Shown in pieces: positions 33,256 to 44,456 of a stretch of DNA of 64,000 bases (its first letter is position 1; the number at the start of each line of letters is the position of its first letter). A program made the translations under genes and the position numbers. The DNA lies in NCBI GenBank assembly GCA_964036295.1, contig OZ038463.1, positions 5,943,274 to 6,007,273 on the forward strand, in the 5' to 3' direction. The notes under the pieces are model-generated. The model was not told the DNA's origin. It was given only the letters and a program-made list of their open reading frames with translations, and made no database searches. Source of the stretch: Plumapathes pennacea. Taxonomy: Eukaryota > Cnidaria > Anthozoa > Antipatharia > Myriopathidae.

Positions 33256-34350
33256 GTAATAATAAATGACAAACGAAACAAAAACAAAGATGAACTCCAC
33301 TCGAGGCAATGCACGTTGGCTATTACGCGAACTGTATTTCGTTTTATTCATTTTCTTGGTAGAGTCCGAATTCACTGAACTCAGTCATGAGAACAGTATC
33401 AAAAATATATAAGTATCCGGATAACTTTACTGTCACTGGTTAAGACCGAAAGATATGTCCGTTATATTGGAATTGTTAGTTACTCTGCATGGCTATATAT
33501 ATATACATATATATCAGCAACACTCTCAATCCGCGTAATATAAAAATTAAGCGGTTTACAATAGAAAAACTGAAGCCTGTCAACACGCATTGCGGTCTCA
33601 CACCAGTGCCGGCATGACTCCCAATCAAATGCGATAACTAAGAACATTCTAACTGCAATGTCACCACGTTGCTGTCGTGCGAGGCTATATTTTATGCGCC
33701 AGGGTTACTCCCATTTTCGGCCGCCACAAAGGAACGACTAGGATATTGATTTTACCGGTTTAGGTCTGGGATAGGGAATGATGTTGCCAGGAATCTGTCG
33801 AATCAGTGACATCTTTCGTTTTGTGTCGACTGTTAACTGACCAGACGCGGAATATTAAGGCCTCATTTTAGAATTATCTAAATTTGCTACTAAAAGCAGC
33901 AAACCGCAACAGACTACCGCTATCTATAAATAGAAACGTTCAGATATTCAAGAAAACAGTGAACATTTTCTTTTAATAATTGAGCGATTACGTCGTTCCT
34001 GTGTAATTCCTATGTCAAGCTTACACATCACATGATTGATGTATTGTACACACAAAAAAAAAACATTGCAGCGATTATCATGGAAAAGAAAAATATTCAT
34101 CAATTATTAAGCCAGCAGAGATTTCTTTAAAATTCCGTTTCCGACTTTATGGTAACATTGCGTGTTGGTCAGTCTTTGTAGATTATTGGCCAGAGAATCA
34201 TATGGTAGCAAAAAGGAGTTGTTAATACCCGGGAAAATTTTTAAAATATCTGACAACTCAGCATCCTGATCTATTTTTAGCTCAGACTTTGTTCACCTGG
34301 TTGGTAAACTACAATAGCTGTCGCTAAAAAACCTTGAGGTGGCTGATTCA
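31100..34350. other. Intergenic stretch with simple repeats
   Basis: A poly-C tract lies at about 31386-31415, beside CTCGTTCCCAGGCTCTTTTC, which also occurs next to a poly-C tract near 19058. An (AAT)n array lies at 33149-33264 and a (TA)n/(TATATACA) run near 33490-33515. No gene was recognised; the poly-Tyr and poly-Ile frames are the AAT array translated. Confidence 0.55.
33149..33264. repeat. (AAT)n microsatellite
   Basis: About 38 nearly uninterrupted AAT triplets, with GTA variants near both ends. Confidence 0.95.
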
Positions 34351-35495
34351 GTCCGTTTTACCCTGTAAGGCGTGTTTTCACTAGCGCATATGAGGACTCG
34401 GCGACTAGTCACGTTCCGTTCTTTATGCTTTGGCACAAGAGAGAGACAGTGGTGACATATGGACAGTGGTGACATAGGAACAGCGGGAACGAGTTCGATT
34501 CACTTGCTGATGTCGCTCTCTCGTGCAGTACGCTTTTTACCCAGTGATTGGTTCAACTCTAGTTTCTTCGTGACGACAAATGAAACGGCTGCAAAGGAGA
34601 CTAGTTTAACACCTGATTGAAGGACTTTTGAAATATGAAAGCCCAGAGCTTCCGTTCAGCTAGTTACGTCTGTACTATTGTTTCGCCAACCTATTTGAAT
34701 GAAACCAAGACATAATTTTTGAAAAGCTTTGTAGGGGGGGAAAGCCGCTTTTTAATTACGTAGTTGCTGATTAATTCATCAGTAAAATATGAGAAATTTT
34801 CGGTAAGCCACTTAGTCTTATCGACGAACTATTGACAAATAGTCTGTCTCCCCGCTAACAAGCTGAAAACGGCCGCGCGATCCGTGTCAAACAAAGCCGA
34901 AAAAAATCCAAGGACTATTAAAAATTCTGACCGATAGTGACATTTGTCGCATAAAAAGCCATTATGAGACGAAAGGACTGTCTGAGACAGTCTTGAGTAC
35001 GTAGTACTAAATTTGCATGTATTCCCGACAGAAAAGTGCACGGCTTGTTTTCGACCATTATAGGTTTTTGCGAATCGCCTGTTGTGAAACATATAGTTTG
35101 GGCAGGGCGAATTCAGATTGGATTTTTCGATGTATGAAGGGGTTTACGGTTATGGGACGGTTACACGTTTCCTCGATTTGATCTCTCGGTGGATAAAGAG
35201 CGGATATTTTGTTGCGATATATTGATTGTACCTTGTTACACTGGCGGATTAAGCAATGAGTTTTACGATTTAAGACATTTTTTTGTAGTCTGGAGGCCCG
35301 AATTGCATCTAGAGGTTTACAGTGCTAAATCAATCTCAGTTGGAGACAGTATCAGTGGACTATCGTAATATAAAAATCAAATGAACCTTATAATACCTCA
35401 TGTGTGTGTGTGTTTTACCTCTGCGCCGCTTCGGAAGCCACTGCCCGTCTGCCCGCCTCAACCTTAAAATTGGTGAATTTCATTCACTCTTCGTT

Positions 35496-35700
35496 AAGCC
35501 TTGTCCTCACTAGCGCATAAGCATAAGCATAAGCATAAGCATAAGCATAAGCATAAGCATAAGAATAAGAGAGCGACAGTGGCGACATAAGCATAAGCAT
35601 AAGGATCAAACATGTTCGTTCCTTATGCTTATGTTTATGTCGCCACTGTCGCTCTCTTATTCTTATGCTTATGCTTATGCGCTAGTGAGGACCAGGCTTT
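35496..35700. mobile_element. Foldback element with an expanded (CATAAG)n in one arm
   Basis: Left end AAGCCTTGTCCTCACTAGCG and right end CGCTAGTGAGGACCAGGCTT are inverted. Inside, AATAAGAGAGCGACAGTGGC pairs with GCCACTGTCGCTCTCTTATT around a short loop. The left arm holds about eight CATAAG units and the right arm only two or three. A degenerate relative lies near 34370-34500. Confidence 0.85.
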
Positions 35701-36804
35701 ACAAACGGCTATGTGTGGTATTTGTTTCTCACGCAATAGCAGAAGGAATAAACAAGCATACAAAGGGAATACTTTTTACGTTATACCTATGGTAATGCCT
35801 GGAGATCGAAACTTTAATTCGCAAAGCAGTGAGCCGGGCAAGCACTTTCAGAACTCACGCAAATATCTGTAGTAAACGGGAAAAACTCAACTATACAACA
35901 GACACTTTGTTTTGGGCCTCAAAGAACAGGAAACTATTTGTCTGAGTGGTGAACTGCTGACAAACTCAATCATGTCTGGCAATGACTTGCCAGCATACCT
36001 AATTTCCACGACTCTCGAGCTTCCTATTCGTCGTGCTGTGAAGCAAACGTCGAATAAGAAACGACGAGTGAGTCTGAAGGAAAAAACTGTTTCTTCAATT
36101 TCGCTCTCTCGGGGGTCTTTCACCAAAGTATTCACAGCATGCGTCAGGTTTGCGCGCGAGCGTTAATTAAGCCATATTTATATAACATTCTCAAATACGA
36201 TATAATCGACCCTTGGTTCTTAAAATTTTGGCCCAAACTGCATTCTTAGTGGTATTAGTTTGATATTTGAACAGCGATTGCCCAAACACAGGAACTTGCT
36301 CGAAGATATCGTACTTTCGTGTCATCGGCGGTCGCGTGCAGTGTGCTCAGACAGCGGTGCGACGTAACACGAGCACTTGGATATTTTATTTTCATTCACC
36401 AATCCTGGCCGATATTGTGCTAGGAACAGCTCAAGCAGAAATGATACTTCAGAAAAGAGGCAAAAAGTGTTCCTGTCTTTCTAACCTTTACAGAGGATTA
36501 AAATTCAGTTGAGTGGAAATAATGCGGTTTCAAAACCGCAAACCGTATACCACGACAAGAATGAAGGCTGCACCGAAATAGAGCGACTAAACGCATGCAA
36601 AACTCAAATGGGCTTTGTTCCAAATACAATATCTGCACTATTGCTTTGTTTGTTCGTTTCACTCTGCAGTGGAGCATTGCGCATAATAACTGACAATACA
36701 TCTTCTTGGAAGAAAACAGTCGCGTGGAGCAGAACTGCAATTTACCTCAATAAAGGACTTGGTCCGACGGTGTGTTCTTTTAAATTATATCTGAGAGTCA
36801 ATAG

Positions 36805-36810
36805 TTTATT
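36805..36810 (-). terminator. Possible poly(A) signal of the inhibitory SMAD
   Basis: AATAAA on the minus strand, about 127 nt after the stop codon at 36937. It is the nearest canonical signal; use is inferred. Confidence 0.45.
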
Positions 36811-36936
36811 TACAATATATAATATTATCTGCCCAATAACCTCACTTGCATTATTGCCTTTCTATCATGAGTGAAATCCGGAAAGATTTCGAGATCTTGT
36901 CGAAGTGGCTTGCGGTAAGTTTCAACTTCCAATAAT

Positions 36937-38362
36937 TTATCCCTTGGTCGGAGAAATACAGAAATGAACTTCGATCCAACACGGGCAGCATGTGATGTAC
37001 GGGCGCTTGTAATCTCTACCCCATCCTTTCACAAAACTGATACGAACCGTTTCAGGCTCCGAAGGCGAGATCGCGGAGGCACTGAAGAAGTCATACACCT
37101 TCAACGAAAAACTAGGCGGTATTTTGAACACGGGAAAATTGCTGCGTCTCGTTCTGCGACCCAGCGTTGGTCCATTTGCGAACAGGGCATGATCGCTTCG
37201 ATTGTAGAGCCAAATTCCATCTAATTCTCGCGATAACTGAAGTCCATAGCCGATACTAGTCAGCACTTGCTTCGTCTTGACCGATGCACCGGAGATTCGA
37301 TCCAAGGTTGCCAGACAGAATCCGTCCGGCACAGGAAGTGTTTCGAATACATTTATAACATCCGTAATCCCCTCGTAAAAAGGTCCAATTCGCTTGCTTT
37401 GCTCCCAATAAGCGATCAAACACCACGAATCCATCCGTTTTCTCTCTCGCATGAGATCTGAGAGAAGGAGAAACAAATTTGGGAGTTTATGTCTGTGCTT
37501 GTGAAGTGTACACATGCGGAAACAGGGATTTGATGCCCAGACTAGTTCATGAATGGCCTTACCTTGTGCTAGAGAGCAAACCGGCGGGTGAGGTGGTGAT
37601 CTCGATCTACTTCGGTCAGTCGGACACGTCGTTTCGGTTAGGTTGCTGATAAACCCTGCATGAGTCAGAATATGCAAGTAAGTTCTCGAACTCGGCGGTT
37701 TACCTGTTAGTTCCAGCTTACCTGAAGAACTTCTGTCGGGTGGTTTGTCGTTCGAAGAATACTTCGCACACATTTCCTCGTTCGTAATGGGGTCTGCGAT
37801 AGAGAGGCGCAAAATGTGCACAAATCAGCGGCACAAACATAAAAACCAAGACACCAAGCACAAAACGCAATGAATGTATGCAAATTAGCGGCGCAACTTT
37901 CAGACACAAAAGACGAATAATATTCACTATTGAAGGCGAATCGCTCAAAAACTTACCTCTGTTTAAGACCACTATGGCACTGTAATGATAGGGATTTATA
38001 CAGACTTTCCTGCTGTCTTCACAAGGGTCTGTGCAACAAGGCAGGCGTTTGAGATCGCTGTAGTTTCGAACCTTCGGGTGTCTGAACACACGAAAGAACA
38101 CAATTTGTGGAGGTGTCTCGGTGGCCACGCTTTTCTCTCCGTGGTCATGGCTTGGGTAGAGCACGCAGTCGGTCGTTACACCGCCTCTCGAGCTCAACGC
38201 TGCGTCGAGAGAAACGATGTCCCTTGCGACCAGCCGCTTCTCGATCGAATGCGAGAGGGCTTTCAGTTCCGTTGCGTCGCCGTCCGTGACAGGGGAATCG
38301 TCTTCGAGCGAATATCTCTTGGATAGCGACACTTTGGTGAATAACCTGAACAGATTTTTCAT
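36937..38362 (-). CDS. SMAD6/7: Inhibitory SMAD (SMAD6/7 type), 4 exons, 363 aa
   Basis: Exons (minus): 38362-37957, 37793-37722, 37655-37563, 37457-36937; every junction is phase 1. The first exon (start MKNLFRLFTK) encodes a divergent MH1 domain ending CCTDPCEDSRKVCINPYHYS, whose Cys/His pattern matches SMAD6/7. Two short exons form a Ser/Arg/Pro-rich linker. The last exon encodes MH2: SWCLIAYWEQSKRIG, PDGFCLATL, LDGIWLYNRSDHALF, and ISFVKGWGRDYKR near the end. The protein stops at EVHFCISPTKG, without the SSxS tail phosphorylated in receptor SMADs, as expected for an inhibitor. I-SMADs bind activated type I receptors and block TGF-beta/BMP signalling. No PPxY motif is present in the linker. 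An in-frame ATG at 38398 is an alternative start. Exon 3 has a weak polypyrimidine tract and is the least certain. Confidence 0.93.
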
Positions 38363-38480
38363 ATAACATTGGCTTTTGGGGTCGTCCTTTATACGCACGG
38401 CAGTTGCGAACGAAGCTGTCCGGCCTGGCGGTGAGAGTGAAATGTGTGGGAAATATGTAGATACCGCCAGCTATTGTGAT

Positions 38481-38488
38481 GTCTAGAC
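38481..38488. promoter_or_regulatory. SMAD-binding palindrome GTCTAGAC (proximal)
   Basis: A perfect GTCTAGAC lies about 120 bp upstream of the inhibitory SMAD start. SMAD3/SMAD4 MH1 domains bind GTCT/AGAC, and the human SMAD7 promoter carries the same 8-bp palindrome as its feedback element. Function here is inferred. Confidence 0.75.
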
Positions 38489-38598
38489 AGGGTATATGAA
38501 TCCTCGAGTCGACCTGCTGCGCCATAACAAGAGACATAAGCCCGGTAAAAACAAAGAGAAAGCACACCTGCCCATTGGCTAGTTTTAGCCACATGCAA

Positions 38599-38606
38599 GT
38601 CTAGAC
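38599..38606. promoter_or_regulatory. SMAD-binding palindrome GTCTAGAC (distal)
   Basis: A second perfect GTCTAGAC, 118 bp further upstream than the first. Two copies of an 8-mer so close together are unlikely by chance. Confidence 0.75.
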
Positions 38607-38825
38607 ACTGACGCTTTTCTCTTGTCTGATAGTGAATTGTGTAAATAACAATAACCAATAACGTTTCTCGGCCTCTCATTGGCCATTCGCTTCAATACGA
38701 CGGAAATCAGCTCTCACTCCCCTGCGAGATCGAATTTTTAATCAGCTCATTTCGTGTTGTTATTCCAGCGCTGTCTGGTTTTGGGAGTACCCGTTTTTAT
38801 GTCGCCCATGCGGTGGTCGCGGGAA

Positions 38826-39201
38826 AGTAGGGAGCTTAAGCAAACTAGGACGGCGACGGAAACGCGAAGAACCAGGAAAAAAGTGTCTCCGCATTCTTTG
38901 TCTTCATCACTTTGTCTACTCTTAAAATGCTCAAATTTGTCAGTTCCGTTTTTGCCGAAGTTCTATTGGTTTCATCGTCTCTTACTAAGAAGAACGACTA
39001 TCGTAATTTTTAAAAACGTCGTCTACGTCCTGACAACAGCCCAGAAAAGAAGCATTTGGAGTCCCACGCGAGAGCACGACAAGCCCGAGATCGTGTAAAT
39101 TTCACATATTCACGTGCGCCTTTCACCTTCTGCAATGAGTTTTATTGTTTCACCGACGTTGCCGTCGTCCTCTCCCGTCCTGGTGCTTAAGCTCTCTAGT
39201 G
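38826..39201. mobile_element. MITE-like element with GGGAGCTTAAGCA ends
   Basis: Left AGTAGGGAGCTTAAGCAAAC and right GGTGCTTAAGCTCTCTAGT are imperfect inverted repeats. Both are followed inward by matching GACGGCGACGG / CGTTGCCGTCGTC text. It lies upstream of the inhibitory SMAD. Confidence 0.55.
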
Positions 39202-40190
39202 AAAACACCGGCGCATTTGCTAGATAGTCATGTTCGCATCTAGCACAGTTCAAGTTCGAAGGCCAGCCAAGATAATGGTTGGAATTCCTTTTTGATTCGT
39301 GGCCCATATCCCCAGGCCGTCAACCTCGCTTATTGCATTTGCCTCAGTCGAACTGTGACTATATCTGAAAGGCGAGTATGGCGATACTCAATATTTCCCT
39401 GTTCTTTTTCTCGCCTAGTGATCGATTTTGTAACTCCCCAAAATAGGGATTTTTTTTAGAACGTGTCTATTTTTAACTTAACAGACGCTCGCAAAGTGCG
39501 AGCCATGCATGTCATGATCAAATATGTGTTTTATGTCTCAGCATGGGTTTATATCCGTTAGTGACGACCCCACTGAAACTTCTTTTCCCAAGAAACGTGC
39601 GTAAGGGTCTGGAAACTAGTTGAACGACTTTCAAGTGAATAACGACCCGGTCGCACTATGTTTGTTTATATAATAACTAGAAATACGACTAGTAGTAACC
39701 AGAGATTAGTCAGGTGCGTTCGACTTCTCTTTGTTTGCAGTTGTTTTTGTTCTAAAATACTTTTCCCTATAACGATCTCGAAAAGTTCGTGGGTTTCGTC
39801 TGAAACCGGAAGTGAGCAGCACGAAGACCGTTCGGTCCGCGTTCGAACCCCGGCAAAGCAATATTAAACCAAAACTTTTTCTTTCTTTCTTTTTCTTTTC
39901 TTTTCTTTTTCTTTCTTTCTTTTTATTTTGTTTTAATTCTTTGAAGATATACGAAAATTGTAAGACATGGTCAAGTGTGATTTTAGATCACACTTTTTCC
40001 TTCGTCGCCGAGAAATAAGTTGAGTTGCACACGAGAGTTTCACAATTCGACCATCCTGTGGTTTGCTATTGAATCACCGCGATACCTATGTCTCCACAAA
40101 GCCGTATATTTCTTCCAGATAAGTATCTGGAACATAAGTAAAGTGTCGGTTGCATATTGAGTATATTTTCATCAACGCAGAAACTGAAAT

Positions 40191-40505
40191 ACGGCAATCG
40201 CGAGTCGAGTTACATTTTTCTGTGGAATTCTTGCTGTCGTGCTGCCCTTATTATCCCAGATATTGGCTTCTTTCAGTGAACAGTAGTTGTCTTTGCCTTT
40301 GATAGACCTCAGTGTGATCTTCAGAGCCACTCGTGCGACACAAAGCGCGACGGCAATCGCGAGTCCATTACATTTTTCTGTGGAATTCTTGCTGTCGTGC
40401 TGCCCTTATCATCCAGATATTGGCTTCTTTTACTGAAAAGTAGGTGTCTTTGCCTTGATAGACCTCAGTGTGATCATTCAGAGCCACTCGTGCGACACAG
40501 AGCGC
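40191..40505. repeat. Direct tandem duplication, period ~158 bp
   Basis: ACGGCAATCGCGAGTC starts at 40191 and again at 40349. Both copies continue through ACATTTTTCTGTGGAATTCT to CACTCGTGCGACACA(A/G)AGCGC, with a few small indels. Confidence 0.9.
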
Positions 40506-41210
40506 TTATAGTAATTATTCAAAATGGCGCAGATTTGGAACATCGCCCACCAACGAAAAATCTCGATTTCTCGCGGCTACGGAAAGCACGTGACAGGTAT
40601 CCCATCGACCCCACGGTACCCAAATCCGGTTGAGATTAGGGTTGCGTTCTCCTTCGTCGAACGCAATAATCGCAGATACCCCCTCACTCTGCCATTGATT
40701 GGACTTTTACTTTAGTACCGCTCAACAAGAGCAGCCTTTGTTTTACCGAAATGTTGGCGCAATCTTTTCTTCGAAGTCAAGTGCTACACGCAAAAGAAGG
40801 AGAAAAAGAATGGTGTGTGTTATACTTTTGCGTTGAAAAAAGTGTCGAATGAGTGACGCCGTACGCATTTCCCACGGTCGGCACGTCAAATTAATTCATA
40901 CAATCTGCCAAGCACGTTCTCAAAATTTAATACTTAAATTTTGTAGTCGACCGCCGTAGTACGGGAAAAAAGGAACACTGATTTTCCAATTTTGAATTCA
41001 TAGGCAGTACAATTAAATAGGCTTCCTGTGCGATCTGTTTTTACTCTGGACTGCATGCACAAGACTCTGGCATGCATATTTTAATGAACTCGAATTGTTT
41101 TGTATTTGAACCCGCTCAAAACAGCATGATTTCTCCCGGCAGAACCAAAGCAAAACTTGAACGGTTTACTTCAAATTTACCCTGCTAGCAGAGTCTCCGA
41201 GTAAACGTCG

Positions 41211-41468
41211 GAGACTCTGCCAACGTCCTCGACTTTCTTCGTTGAGCATGCGTGAGCCGTTTATCCAAACTTTTGGATAAGTCAAACCAGTTTCTTTGTC
41301 TCAATAAACCGGTCATACGAGTCGGGGCTGCCCCGCACGTGCAGTTCGGTAAACTGCTGACTATTATTGTGCCCACGGTTTTCTTTGAAACGAGACTTCG
41401 ACAGGCTTGGTCGCATAGGGCTCGCGCATGCTCAACGGAGAAAATGGAGCTCGTTGGCAGAGCCTTCT
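41211..41468. repeat. Inverted repeat around CTCTGCCAACG
   Basis: The left arm ACTCTGCCAACGTCCTCGAC ... TTGAGCATGCGTGAGCC pairs imperfectly with GGCTCGCGCATGCTCAACGG ... CGTTGGCAGAGCC. The arms are about 50 bp and the spacer about 160 bp. Confidence 0.65.
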
Positions 41469-41859
41469 TATTCTTCCTTCGTTTCCAACGTAGAGAGAGT
41501 GAAGGAGGTTCTGCTCGCAGGGTACTTCAAATTATACACGGGCTTCAGACCTAGTCATACTTCTAAGGGCTTGTGAACGATTCTCGCTGCAATCACCGCG
41601 TGTCAGATTACAGCATTTGTTACAGTTTTTGTTTTGAAAGAAAAAATAAGACATCTAACTAAATCATTCAAGACTCTAAGTTCCGATTGCTCTGAGCGAA
41701 TACGGTAGCCGAAACTGACGACAGAAGAGTATTAAAACAATACTTCGAGGGAAAATGATCAACAAGCAGATTTTAATACATTCTTGAAGTGATCGAGTTA
41801 CAAACGGTGATTGTTCGATTTCCACTGACAGACCTTTGTTGCTTGTCCTTTCTGAATAA

Positions 41860-42102
41860 CTATCTGAATTTAACACAAAACGGCGTCTGAAGCTCCCGAT
41901 TTGCTTTCAAGCACTGTTCTCTTTGCGGAGTATTTTCTTCGGCCCGCCTTTGCTTCTGAAGCTCCCGATTTGCTTTCAGGCGCTGTTCTCTTTGCGGAGT
42001 ATTTTCTTCGGCCCGCCTTTGCTTCTGAAGCTCCCGATTTGCTTTCAGGCGCTGTTCTCTTTGCGGAGTCGTTTCTTCGGCACGCTTCGTGCTGTCGGTC
42101 AT
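41860..42102 (-). CDS. Short STPR-repeat frame (exon or remnant)
   Basis: An 80-codon frame holds three and a half 23-residue units of the type REQRLKANRELQKQRRAEEN + TPQ. The 69-bp DNA units are almost identical. A 23-residue repeat rich in Arg/Glu/Asn-Arg-Glu is the hallmark of the STPR domain, a DNA-binding repeat first described in the silkworm fibroin regulator FMBP-1. The frame starts MTDSTKRAEETT and ends FCVKFR. No adjoining exon is recognisable, so it could be a small gene, one exon, or a dispersed remnant. Confidence 0.45.
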   Translation of the reverse strand: MTDSTKRAEETTPQREQRLKANRELQKQRRAEENTPQREQRLKANRELQKQRRAEENTPQREQCLKANRELQTPFCVKFR

Positions 42103-43209
42103 AACATGATTGTCGTCATTTGGCGCTGTTCGATCGTTTCACAACTTCGCCTTGCCCGTACCTGTTCCCTTCTCTTTTGAAGACGAGCTTCGCGAGACTG
42201 TTGTGTTTCAAGTTTTCCAGTTTTCAAGTTTTCCATTTTCGTGAACACAGCTACGATATACTGCAGTTACTTCGTTCAATCTAATTTCTCTTATTGCGAG
42301 TAAAACTACAGGGCCACACGTGATCGATCCGGCCTTTGCTATTGGTTCTGCAGCGACGCGATAGGAACTGGGGACGAGGTAGCACGACAGACTGACAGAC
42401 TGACAGACGAACATTAGATTTCGAGATGGCGACCCGCTTGGAGTCTCCGATAAGGCGATAATACTACTGCATTAGCGTCGTGAGTATTTCCCTCACTTCG
42501 TTCGGGGATAATAACTAAGCACCCAGAGAAAAACGACGGCTTCTTCGACATATTCATTGGCAACAAAGTGCCTTTTGCACTTGAGAAGTTGTGAGCGGCA
42601 TCCGGACACATCACATCAGCGGCCATCTTGAAGGTGATGCCTGACAGCCTGATTTTATGATTTGGTTATATGTCGGATAGTTTTGCGGGAGAAATCGTTG
42701 CTTTATGCGAGCGATCAGGCTTAGCCCAATGCGGGAGCCAATGGCAATAAAACTGTGTGTGTGGGGGGGGGGGGGAGGGTGGGGGGGGTGTGATCGGCCA
42801 CTCCGGGGAGGTATAAGAGAGGCGGGATAGGAAAAAAAGAAAAACGACGCAATCTGGCATTTTTAAAGGGTCAGCTGACCAAGGTAAAATCGTATTTTCT
42901 CAAACTCGTACTCTGATTATAGAGGTCTTCGCAAAAGTTGGGCTGCCGAGTCGGTCGCGTGCGGCCCTATGGGTAGATATCTTCCCGTCCAAAGGCATAA
43001 AATGCTGGCATTTTTCCTACTAGAGGTATATAAAAGGGTCATTACTTCGAGCCAGCCCTAGGTACAAGTCATTCAAGAACCCCAGGTTTTATCGTGACCG
43101 TATTTCCGTTTGTTTAAATATTGTGCGGGATCCAGGGGAGGGGGGAGGGGGTTCGGCCGTTTATTTTTGCTCAAGAGAACCCTGAAAATCCAGGAAATGT
43201 CACTTTAAG

Positions 43210-43407
43210 GGTGCGTTCAATTGGGTCTATTCCGGAATAGGAATAGCTAAAATGACCCAAAGTTTTGCTTGTTCTGGGGGAGATTTTATTCGAAATTGTT
43301 ATAAAAACAGATCCTGATTCATCCAACCATAATCAGCTGCAAACCAAATAATTTTACCGAACAGCAGCGCTACTCCTATTCCGGAGTAGAGCCAATCGAA
43401 CGGCCCC
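43210..43407. mobile_element. GGGTCTATTCCGGAATAG-type MITE
   Basis: The left arm GTGCGTTCAATTGGGTCTAT + TCCGGAATAG pairs with CTATTCCGGAGTAGAGCCAA + TCGAACG. It is about 198 bp. A fragment of the same family lies at 5240-5345. Confidence 0.75.
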
Positions 43408-43981
43408 AGACTTCAAAAATTTCCTTGGGAGAATGCCCACGAACCCCAACCCCCCTCCCCCACCCTAGAAACTCGCGCCGTAATCCCCGAATGAAACTGT
43501 TAATCAATTTGCAATCAGGGGCGGGTTTAGGGAGTCAGATTGGATGGCTGGCCATCCCCCTTTTGGAGTAGGCTACGAATATTATGTGGGTAAGTCGGGG
43601 GAGATGGGGGGGGGGGGGGGGAGGGGAGGGGAGGGGAGCACTCCCTGTGATCGACTATACGGGGAGGCTCCGCCCAAAAGGGGTCCCTTTTCATGTAAGC
43701 CTTTGGTATTAAAAAAAAGGTATAGAAAAACGATGCTTTTTGGTATTTGAAGGCGTCGGTAAGAAGAGCTGGCCAAAGGAAAATCATATTGGCATTTCAC
43801 AGAGGTTCTGAAACTCGACGACTGAGAAGTTCGCAAAAGTAACGTTGCCGAGCAAGTTGCGTGCAGTTTTCTGGCCGGTTCCTGTTGAAAGGCGTGAAAA
43901 GGGTGCAATATTTTACTAGAGGTATGTGAAGGGGTTACCATTTCGACCCTAGAATGGTATTTGAAAGGTATTAAGGGATTT

Positions 43982-44012
<31 letters not shown>

Positions 44013-44060
44013 GAAAAAAAGCCTGGGCGGAGCCTCCCCGTTACAAATTCTTGAGTGGAA

Positions 44061-44456
44061 TACAGTGGAACCTCCCTTAAACGACCACCCTTTGGCTTTA
44101 AGTGTTCGCTTACGGGAATTTCTCACAATGTGAGGCCTAATGTGAGATACAGCTTTGAGCCACAACCAGTGTCAAATAATGCAGTTAAGACCTTGAGTTT
44201 TAAGAAACCAACGTGTTGCACGTACATGCTGCAAGGAAGTTAGTGCTTGCTCAGAAAATTGCTCTGTGGGAGCATAGAGCCGTCGCTTGCCGGAGGTAAA
44301 AAAAAAAAAAAAAATAGAAAAACGGTGAGCCTTAAAGGTGGTCGCGGACGATTACGAGAGGCTTTACTTAATAGAAATTTGATTGAGGGACCAATTGGTC
44401 ATTTGGTGAGTGGTCTTTAGACTCTGAGGTGGTCGCTCAGAGCGGGTTCCACTGTA
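44061..44456. mobile_element. MITE with TACAGTGGAACC termini
   Basis: TACAGTGGAACC at the left and GGTTCCACTGTA at the right are perfect 12-bp inverted ends, with ACGACCACC / GAGGTGGTCG just inside. Length is 396 bp with no coding capacity. Confidence 0.85.

Noticed and set aside
32908-33375. 155-codon frame with long Tyr/Leu runs
   Set aside because: Translation of the (AAT)n array at 33149-33264.
36937-37821. Uninterrupted 294-codon minus frame over the inhibitory SMAD 3' half
   Set aside because: Two introns happen to stay open. Consensus donors (GTAAGC, GTAAGG) and phase-1 junctions support the spliced model, and the intervening residues do not resemble SMAD linkers.
41901-42180. Plus-strand frames with repeated FLRPAFASEAPD-type units
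   Set aside because: Antisense of the STPR repeat; a 69-bp repeat keeps every frame periodic.
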